Positions 55,678 through 64,000 of a DNA stretch of 64,000 bases are shown one piece after another. The stretch is taken from contig CP136064.1 in the NCBI GenBank assembly GCA_032622095.1, positions 278,219,614 through 278,283,613 on the forward strand, in the 5' to 3' direction. A model generated the notes under the pieces. That model was not told where the DNA came from, did no database searches, and saw only the letters and a program-made list of their open reading frames with translations. The DNA is from Siphonodentalium dalli. Lineage: Eukaryota; Mollusca; Scaphopoda; Gadilida; Siphonodentaliidae. Numbering within the stretch: the stretch's first letter is position 1; every line of letters begins with the position of its first letter. Made by a program: the position numbers and the translations under genes.

Positions 55678-57145
55678 TAACAGGGTTCGTTGGTGGACTG
55701 ATCGGCCTATACATTAACAGGGTTCGTTGGTGGACTGATCGGCCTATACATTAACAGGGTTCGTTGGTGGACTGATCGGCCTATACATTAACATGGTTCG
55801 TTGGTGGACTGATCGGTCTATACATTGACAGGGTTCGTTGGTGGAATGATCGGCCTATACATTAACAGGGTTCGTTGGTGGACTGATCGGCCTATATATT
55901 AACAGGGTTAGTTGGTGGACTGATCGGTCTATACATTAACAGGGTTCGTTGGTGGACTGATCGGTCTATAAATAAACAGGGTTCGTTGGTGGACTGATCG
56001 GCCTATACATTAACATGGTTCGTTGGTGGACTGATCGGTCTATACATTGACAGGGTTCGTTGGTGGACTCATCGGCCTATACATTAACATGGTTCGTTGG
56101 TGGACTGATCGGCCTATATATTAACAGGGTTAGTTGGTGGACTGATCGGTCTATACATAAACAGGGTTCGTTGGTGGACTGATCGGCCTATACATTGACA
56201 GGGTTCGTTGGTGGACTGATCGGTCTATACATTAACAGGGATCGTTGTTGGACTGATCGGTCTATACATTGACAGGGTTCGTTAGTGGACTGATCGGTCT
56301 ATACATTAACAGGGTTCGTTGGTGGACTGATCGGCCTATACATTAATAGGGTTCGTTGGTGGACTGATCGGCCTATACATTGACAGGGTTCGTTGGTGGA
56401 CTGATCGGTCTATACATTAACAGGGTTCGTTGGTGGACTGATCGGTCTATACATTAACAGGGTTCGTTGGTGGACTGATCGGCCTATACATTAACAGGGT
56501 TCGTTGGTGGACTGATCGGTCTATACATTGACAGGGTTCGTTGGTGGACTGATCGGTCTATACATTGACAGGGTTGGTTGTTGGACTGATCGGTCTATAC
56601 ATTGACAGGGTTCGTTAGTGGACTGATCGGCCTATACATTAACAGGGTTCGTTGGTGGACTGATCGGCCTATACATTAACAAGGTTCGTTGGTCGACTGA
56701 TCGGCCTATACATTAACAGGGTTCGTTGGTCGACTGATCGGCCTATACATTAACAAGGTTGGTTGGTGGACTGATCGGTCTATACATTAACAGGGTTCGT
56801 TGTTGGACTGATCGGTCTATACATTGACAGGGTTCGTTGGTGGACTGATCGGCCTATACATTAACAAGGTTCGTTGGTCGACTGATCGGCCTATACATTA
56901 ACAGGGTTCGTTGGTGGACTGATCGACCTATACATTAACAAGGTTCGTTGGTGGACTGATCGGCCTATACATTAACAGGGTTCGTTGGTGGACTGATCGG
57001 TCTATACATTGACAGGGTTCGTTAGTGGACTGATCGGCTTATACATTAACAGGGTGCGTTGGTCGACTGATCGGCCTATACATTAACAGGGTTCGTTGGT
57101 GGTGGACTGATCGGCCTATACATTAACAAGGTTCGTTGGTGGTCT
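55657..57145 (+). repeat. 37-bp satellite array, about 40 units
   Basis: Unit: GACTGATCGGCCTATACATT plus AACAGGGTTCGTTGGTG. Variants include GGTCTATAC, CATTGACAGG, AACAAGGTT and GGTCGACTG; short blocks of variants repeat together. The right border is TCTCGTGGAACACTG. Confidence 0.93.
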
Positions 57146-57213
57146 CGTGGAACACTGCCCAACATCCCCGAACAAGAAAACCATAGTCAGAAATGGTAAC
57201 ACGCTCAAGATCA

Positions 57214-57968
57214 TCTATTATATATTTTGAAAGATCTGTGTATGTGTTTGTTTGTGTGTAAGTTTATGTGTAAGTTTGTGTGTTTGAAATCGATGGACTC
57301 GAAAACGACTAAGCCAATTTCAATGAAATTTGGTATTTTATGGTATTTTCGGCCGGAGACGAACATAGGCATATTTATTTGTCCGTGCGAGGTCAACTTT
57401 TCACGTGCGGAGGTCAAATCAATTTTTACACCGTTTTGCGCTAATATATTTCAGTTCGGTGCTCACAAATCGATTCGATATAGCGCGAATAATAAATTGC
57501 CAGTCATATAATTTGCACGGTTAGAATCTGTGTGGCTTCATCTTTCCAACGATATATAATATGTATGTATCCGTTTTAGTTATCTGCCTCAATTATTAGG
57601 GACAAGTGGACGTACGATCTTTTATCAGGATAAAATCAATGCGTAACTTCTATGACGTCGTCAGAGGTCATAAAATTAGATTACGTTAACTCTCACCCTG
57701 CCGATGCATTTGACTGTGTCGCGTTAACTCATCACCGGCCGAGGTATCCGCAAATGACATTGGGCTATATATCTCGGCAACGGGTGTAGCTATCGACTTG
57801 AAATTTGGTATGTGAATGTATCTTGCCCCGGATACGAATTTTATCGGGTCGCCGAGCACGTGCGACACCAGCTTCGCGCATGCGCAGACCAGATCTAGGA
57901 AACGGGTGGAGCAATCGACTTGAAATTTGGTTTTTGAATAGCCCGGACGAAGTCGGGTCACCTTCTAG
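57214..57968 (+). mobile_element. Helitron-like element, first of a head-to-tail pair
   Basis: Starts A|TCTATTATATATTTTGAAAG and ends GCCCGGACGAAGTCGGGTCACCTTCTAG, with hairpin and CTAG as in 24394-24775. It is followed with no gap by a second TCTATTATATATTTTGAAAG. It has no transposase, so it is non-autonomous. Open frames in it (about 60-94 codons) are not recognisable proteins. Confidence 0.8.
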
Positions 57969-58834
57969 TCTATTATATATTTTGAAAGATCTGTGTATGT
58001 GTAAGTTTATGTGTAAGTTTGTGTGTGTGTTTGAAATCGATGGACTCGAAAACGACTAAGCCAATTTCGATGAAATTTGGTATTTTAGGGTATTTTCGGC
58101 CGGAGACGAACATAGGCATATTTATTTGTCCGTGCGAGGTCAACTTTTCACGTGCGGAGGTCAAATCTATTTTTACGCCGTTTTGCGCTAATATATTTCA
58201 GTTCGGTGCTCACAAATCGATACGATATAGCGCGAATAATAAATTGCCAGTCATATAATTTGCACGGTTAGAATCTGTGTGGCTTCATCTTTCCAACGAT
58301 ATATAATATGTATGTATCCGTTTTAGTTATCTGCCTCAATTATTAGGGACAAGTGGTACGATCTTTTATCAGGATAAAATCAATGCGTAACTTCTATGAC
58401 GTCGTCAGAGGTCATAAAGTTAGATTACGTTAACTCTCACCCTGCCGATGCATTTGACTGTGTCGCGTTAACTCATCACCGGCCGAGGTATCCGCAAATG
58501 ACATTGGGCTATATATCTCGAAAACGGGTGTAGCTATCGACTTGAAATTTGGTATGTGAATGTATCTTGCCCCGGATACGAATTTTATCGGGTCGCCGAG
58601 CACGTGCGACGCCAGCTTCGCGCATGCGCAGACGAGATCTAGGAAACGGGTTGAGATATTGACTTTAAATTTGGTATGTGAATGTATCTTGCCCCGGATA
58701 CGAATTTTATCGGGTCGCCGAGCACGTGCGACACCAGCTTCGCGCATGCGCAGACCAGATCTAGGAAACGGGTGGAGCAATCGACTTGAAATTTGGTTTT
58801 TTAATAGCCCGGACGAAGTCGGGTCACCTTCTAG
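57969..58834 (+). mobile_element. Helitron-like element, second of a head-to-tail pair
   Basis: Begins TCTATTATATATTTTGAAAG directly after CTAG of the first and ends CTTCTAG|T at 58834. Longer than its neighbour because a ~125-bp segment around GATACGAATTTTATCGGG is present twice. The flanking host repeat resumes as TATATTATATATTACATG, and intact relatives at 37200 and 44570 show the A^T empty site. Confidence 0.8.
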
Positions 58835-59288
58835 TATATTATATATTACATGATTGTAATTATAGAATATAAAATATATTGGTTTCGCGAATGATCAACT
58901 CAGAATTCCGTTAAAATAACAATAACAACCAGCACCTAATTAACGAACCGGCGGCCGACTCCGTCGTCTCCGACCACAACCATCAGTGGGCTGGAGAACG
59001 AAAACAAGTCTATAAAAGTTTAAATATAAGACTTACAAATTATCTTTTTAATTTCTTTTATTTGCAATTGACAAAGCTTATCACAAACCAAAAATCAACA
59101 TTATTGATATAACGTTAATTAACGACAATAAACGAAATTGAAATTCCCAACTACACCTTTTACCGGACGCAGTTCGACTTTTAATCATCCCAAAATTTCC
59201 CATTCTATAATAAACACCCATGTTAATGTCAGCGCCCACAGCTATCTAGAATCTCTAGGACAGTGTACACGCGGCGCGCGTAATAAAC
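58835..59288 (-). repeat. Dispersed repeat (CGGTAAAAGGTGTAGTTGGG family), copy 3, right part
   Basis: Inverted relative to copies 1 and 2. Its other end is at 57171-57213, and the two Helitron-like elements lie between. It contains CCTTTTACCGGACGCAGTTC and CAGTGTACACGCGGCGCGCG. Confidence 0.72.
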
Positions 59289-59289
59289 A

Positions 59290-60125
59290 CCAAAAATATA
59301 AAATAGATGCCATATTATATACCATGAAGCCACAGATCACATTATATAAAATAGATGCCATGTTATATACCATGAACCCACATATCACATTATATAAAAT
59401 AGATGCCATGGTATATACCATGAACCCACATATCACATTATATAAAATAGATGCCATATTATATACCAGGAACCCACAGATCACATTATATAAAATAGAT
59501 GCCATATTATATACCATGAACCCCACAGATCATATTATTATAAAATAGATGCCATATTATATACCATGAACCCCACAGATCACATTATATAAAATATATG
59601 CCATATTATATACCATGAACCCACAGATCACATTATATAAAATAGATGCCATGTTATATACCATGAACACACAGATCACATTATATAAATAGATGCTATG
59701 TTATATACCATGAACCCACAGATCACATTATATAAAATAGATGCCATGTTATATACCATGAACCCACATATCACATTATATAAAATAGATGCCATGTTAT
59801 ATACCATGAACCCACAGATCACATTATGTAAAATAGATGCCATATTATATACCATGAACCCACAGATCACATTATATAAAATAGATGCCATGTTATATAC
59901 CATGAACCCACAGGTCACATTATATAAAATAGATGCCATATTATATACCATGAACCCCACATATCACATTATATAAAATATATGCCATATTATATACCAT
60001 GAACCCACAGATCACATATAAAATAGATGCCATATTATATACCATGAACCCACATATCACATTATATAAAATAGATGCCATGTTATATACCATGAACCCA
60101 CAGATCACATTATATAAAATAGATG
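59290..60125. repeat. 48-bp satellite array derived from a MITE, about 17 units
   Basis: Unit: AGATGCCATATTATATACCA, TGAACCCACAGATCACATTA, TATAAAAT, with 48-bp steps (59353, 59401). Unit order equals the subterminal part of the CCCACTTAAT MITE, and the array runs straight into the body of such a MITE at 60126. The 48-bp period keeps frames open on both strands (16-residue period ITLYKIDAMLYTMNPH), giving up to 136 spurious codons. Confidence 0.9.
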
Positions 60126-60657
60126 CCATATTTGAAAGAGGAAGCTCCAAAACATTGTATTGGCAACTTATTCGGTGTAATAAACTGTGAACATGTTGTT
60201 TTTGTTGAGTTACCGACGCGTTTTTTGTGCTTAAGTTTCATATGGTTTTGTTGTCCAAAACATTGTATTATCAACTTATTCGATGTAATAAACTCTGAAC
60301 ATGTTGTTTTTGTTGAGAAACTGATGTGTGTCTGTGCACAAGTTTCTGCACAAAATATATTATTTTTCAATGGAAGGGGAACAACTCTATATATTTAGAT
60401 ATAGAGTTATTCCCCTTCCGTTGAAAATAAACTATATATGTTTTGAATGCTGTTGCATTCTTGGAGCCATAACGGGGAAAATCATTTTATGATTTCAGCT
60501 ATTTTCTATTACTCCATGGGCACCTTCTGAGACACAGACGTTCCAAATGGTGATCAAATATAGTATTTTTTATTATATTTTATGGCATAGATTGTTATTA
60601 AAATCGTATATGAAAGCACTATAAAAATAATCGGTGACTCAAAAATTAAGTGGGCCT
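60126..60657. mobile_element. CCCACTTAAT-family MITE, left part replaced by a satellite
   Basis: TTTGAAAGAGGAAGCTCCAA, TTCGGTGTAATAAACTG, TTTTTGTTGAGTTACCGACG and the right end AAAATTAAGTGGGCC match the family. The left subterminal region is expanded into the 48-bp array 59290-60125. A partial internal duplication (the AACATTGTAT block at 60154 and 60258) is also present. Confidence 0.7.
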
Positions 60658-63600
60658 ATAATAGATTAGGGATTTAGGCATCTCTATTTTTTTGTGAACT
60701 TCAGACAGAAGTGAAATGACAAAGCATGTGCATTGCGTCATACCACGCCGTGATATTAGAGTAGAAAACGTTTCATATAAGTAGTTTGGGTTTGGTTTCT
60801 TGGTTATATGGATGTAGACCTTACTGGCTGGGAAACCGGGGGCATGGTTAATGGATGATAACCTTGTAATGTAATGTCACTTTAGCCTGTTGTTGACAAA
60901 CATGCAGACAGCCAGATGCCATTCAGACAAATGTGACACTATCATGTGCAGATGTGTTTTGCTGATAAATGACATTGCCCTGAGTTTTAATCTGGCCAGG
61001 CTGAAGCTGATCTTGGTTTTCTATCAATATTCCCTAAACTATAATAATGTCTGGTCCCGCCTGGGAGTCTGGTCGCCTGTACTTTACAGACTGAATATTC
61101 GTGCATCGACCAATAAATGTGTCTGTTTCTATACACCACAATAACACCGGGGATGATGAATGTTTCGCCGTCGTTATCGGGAGACCTGTGTTAGAATTCT
61201 TGCCTGCTAATATTGGCAATTTATTCTCACAAAAACACCACGCGCCGCATGTTATTGAACCAATTACAGAACATCCCAAAATTTAAATTTAATTCCACTC
61301 TACAGGTTAACCGCCAATCCGCCGTCATTCTTGTGGGTTCTTGCTTGATATATATATGTTACAGTGAAGTAGTTATTTCTCACAGGCCTCAGTGTTAACA
61401 TATAATGGCCATCAGCCCTGGGTATCCAATTGTGATTAATGAGTACAGGATCACCAGGATTTGCATCTGCCCAAAGTTTCTGCATGAAAAAATCCTATCG
61501 TCACTATTCGTCAGGCATGGAATGTACCTTTAAATTTCGGATTTATAATCTTATCTGAGTCACAATTACATGAAACATTGGGATGGTGGGTGTGCAACTT
61601 AAAATTTCCAATTGCACACCAAATTTATGTTAAAATAACCAAATATATTAGAAATATAATCAATATTAATCGATAGAAGCATTTCCGGACAGGGGTATTC
61701 AATTCACATCTAATGTTTATACCACGGTAACTATATAAAACATGTTTGCAAAGAGATGGACCATCTTTAACTAGGCAGTGTCAGGTATAGCTTGTCAAGT
61801 ACTTCCTCCACAACTCATTGATTGTATTCATCCGATATAATATACCCCACAAAAGCATACGTCACTCATAATACAGAAACTTCATTGGAAAGTCGACGGG
61901 TTATAAGATTTGACAGTTTTATGTCTCGTAAAAAATTACCCATAACTATTTGCCAGAAAATCTGATGGAGGAAATGAGATGCATGCACTGTTTAACATGC
62001 TTCTTTGGTCGTTGATCAGCACTTGTCTGTTTATATTGAAAACAAGTCTGTTGGTAAATTAGGGTATGCATGCACGTGAGGTGCAAGCCAAGTGCACTCT
62101 TCGTGGATTTTTATTTGCAATGCACACATGCAACGAAGTAATGAATGAAGGTTCATTTACACACATCGCGTCTTGGAAGCAATCATTGTTGTTTTTACAT
62201 TTAACCATGTGCATGTGACGTCATGTGTGTCTGCATATTTCTCTTCTGGATATTCTATGTCCGTGCAGTTTTTCTTGGTATGTGTATTGAGATAATTATG
62301 GTGTGACAGGTGTGACCAAACGCAGCCCGGACCAGCCCGGCTCGCCCATAAGCGTGTTGTGTCTAGGGGTGATAATAGTGGCCATGTAAAACAATATGGT
62401 GGTATCACCTAAACCCGTCCATAGCGCGGCCGCACAGAAGTGCCGCTATTAAACCATAACTCGCCATATTTGCAATTTTCTGCAGCTAATAAAATGACAA
62501 CCCGGACCTCATGCGGTCCCGTCGTATACCGCTTAGAACTGAACACATACCTGTAGGGGAACTACCATCGACTATATTCACGAAGACACATGGGCGAATC
62601 GCCTATACCAAAGTGAGGCATCTTATACCATATAAATTATATACGCCATCGCCGAATATGTTTGCAAACAGGCTGGACCACCCATGCAGTGTCTTGGGAT
62701 GATTTAGTGGCCATAACAGTACGTGGTATAACGAAACACGGATGGGGGCCGCGGCCACGCGGAAGTATCGCTATTAACCCCTATCTCTACTTCAACTTTT
62801 TATTCAGTCTTTTAACATGTGTACATTTAGACTGTATATATATAGTCATAACATATTTACAGTGAAAAATGAATCGTGTGATATAAATAGGACAAATCTG
62901 TCCTAATTTGGAACCAAGAAAGTCCCCAAGGGCACAAACCCAGTCGGCCAACGGTAATGTTCAGGAACTATCACCATCAGAGGGCCGGGTCTCTTCCCTC
63001 CGCCGCTTTCCATGAACGGTGATTCCGTGGTGCGATCAATGCACGGAATCGACCCCCCCCCCCCCACAATATGTATATACCCAAAGATCAAAATCAAATT
63101 ATTAAGTACTATGTAGTACAATGTAGCACAGTTATGGACATAAATATATCATGCCTAATTCAGTTTAAAAGGTTTTCGATTATTTAGATTATCAATATGC
63201 TTCAACCAATGATCACCAACTGCAGTGTTTATTGATTTGAATATGCAGCACGCTGCACAATGCATATAGTATTTTTTTGTTGATGAAATGTCACCGATAT
63301 TGTGTGCGCCAAATGTTTGTAAGGCTTCAGCAGGCCCAATATAATAAGATAAATTAATGATGTTACCTCTCTGCACCGATGATTAGATAGGATTGCCAAT
63401 ATGCATTGGCAAATAACCAGCAACCGTATACTGATATGATCTCAATCTGCAACTTCTGCATATAGTATTTTCTTTTTTAATCATCTGTTGATTAAATGTC
63501 ACCGACCATGTGCGCGCCAAATTTCCACATAACAATGCAGGCGATTTCATTCTGGCACGAAGAGCATCGAGCTCAATCAGCGGATTATGTGATTATTATC

Positions 63601-63699
63601 TATAATCGACTCTCATTTGTGTTAATGCATAATTCATCATCCTTTTAACTAAATTAATTGTTGGCAAATTCGATCTCCCGGAGTGCTCAGGGAGTGCTG
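60658..63699. other. Unassigned DNA with faint dispersed repeats
   Basis: ATCGATAGAAGCATTTCC-GA and AACTATATAAAACATGT (61670-61750) resemble 1885-1955. CGGCCGC-CAGAAGTGCCGCTA (62427) resembles CGGCCACGCGGAAGTATCGC at 62753. A C-run lies at 63052-63066, and two AATCATCTG/TCACCGA-type blocks at 63285 and 63495 are similar. Open frames of 60-84 codons lack motifs. Confidence 0.4.
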
Positions 63700-64000
63700 G
63701 CATGACCCCAACGTTCAGAATGTCGAAGTCTGGGCCAAAGTGCTAGCAGTTTTTGTTAGCTGCATGGCGCTGACTGGAGAGAGAATTTAATGGCGAAAGT
63801 TCGAGGCTAGAGTATGCCCAAATCGGCCAAAGTGCTAGCAGTTTTTGTTAGCTGCATGGAGCTGACTGGAGAGAGAATTTAATGGCGAAAGTTCGAGGCT
63901 AGTGTATGCCCAAATCGGCCAAAGAGCCAGCAGTTTATGTTAGATGGAGGTAGAATGCCGAAGTCTGGGCCAAAGTGCCAGCGGTTTATGTTATATGTAT
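63700..64000 (+). repeat. 92-bp tandem repeat running off the right edge
   Basis: CCAAAGTGCTAGCAGTTTTT starts at 63735 and 63827 and a variant at 63919, with TGACTGGAGAGAGAATTTAA and CGAAAGTTCGAGGCTAG inside. The last unit is shortened. Confidence 0.85.

Larger units (their letters stand above)
43710..64000 (+). other. Intron 2 (open-ended) or downstream region
   Basis: It begins with GTGAGT. The coding frame breaks inside a thioredoxin strand, so at least one more exon must follow. None starting with a CPPC-like codon run was found up to the right edge, so this intron would exceed 20 kb. The region holds MITEs, satellites, Helitron-like elements and a LINE remnant. Confidence 0.6.

Noticed and set aside
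59138-60198. Long open frames on both strands (up to 136 codons) with repeats such as ITLYKIDAMLYTMNPH
   Set aside because: They are a by-product of a 48-bp unit without stops in several frames; the unit is transposon sequence and both strands are open.
60890-61486. Short frames around 61.0-61.4 kb as possible host exons
   Set aside because: They overlap on both strands without motifs, and none is bounded by convincing splice signals.
1-64000. tRNA, rRNA or bacterial operon features
   Set aside because: No cloverleaf with internal A/B boxes, no rRNA-like conserved blocks and no ribosome-binding-site-led gene series were seen on reading both strands by eye.

Overview
The window reads as intron-rich, repeat-laden genomic DNA of an animal, most likely a marine invertebrate (a mollusc-like lophotrochozoan or a non-vertebrate deuterostome; the sequence does not settle which). 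The grounds are spliced exons with GT/AG borders, introns of tens of kilobases, TATA/AT-rich spacers, long C/G homopolymers, and many palindromic non-autonomous transposons and satellites. There is no bacterial gene organisation, and almost every short open frame is spurious or repeat-derived.

Only one host gene is supported. It is a nucleoredoxin/tryparedoxin-like gene on the + strand. Its first visible coding exon is at 11744-12052 and the next at 43446-43709. Both exons are phase 0 and they join to a continuous thioredoxin-like reading frame. A 31.4 kb intron separates them, and the second exon ends just before a predicted CxxC motif, so the gene continues beyond the right edge. The first domain has W-S-P-P-C instead of the usual W-C-P-P-C. 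Degenerate tandem copies of the 3' part of exon 1 lie just downstream (about 12.40, 12.79 and 14.31 kb). The region upstream of the start is itself a tandem duplication of about 1.2 kb.

The rest is a dense graveyard of mobile DNA. (1) At least four families of TTAA- or TA-flanked MITEs share the same ~69-bp hairpin cassette, usually as an inverted pair. (2) A separate ~480-bp TTAA MITE family has its termini in GGTACTCAA. (3) There are Helitron-like TC...CTAG elements, two of them head to tail at 57214-58834, with empty sites visible in paralogous repeats. (4) There are hAT-like elements with poly-G ends and 8-bp duplications, and Mutator-like MITEs with 9-bp duplications. (5) There is a Tc1-like remnant and a decayed LINE reverse transcriptase. 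(6) Eight or more satellite arrays with units of 35, 37, 46, 48, 68, 92, 117 and 134 bp make up about 10 kb.

Region by region: 0-7 kb holds double-hairpin MITEs and the 134-bp array. 7-11.7 kb holds the 35-bp array and the duplicated gene-upstream region. 11.7-14.4 kb holds exon 1 and its decayed copies. 14.4-43.4 kb is intron 1, filled with nested MITEs and arrays. 43.4-43.7 kb is exon 2. 43.7-64 kb is intron 2 or beyond, with the inverted 68-bp array, LINE remnant, 37-bp array, Helitrons and a 48-bp array derived from a MITE. Insertions up to three deep let the relative ages of several families be read directly. All boundaries were placed by eye; family names rest on termini and target duplications, not on database matches.
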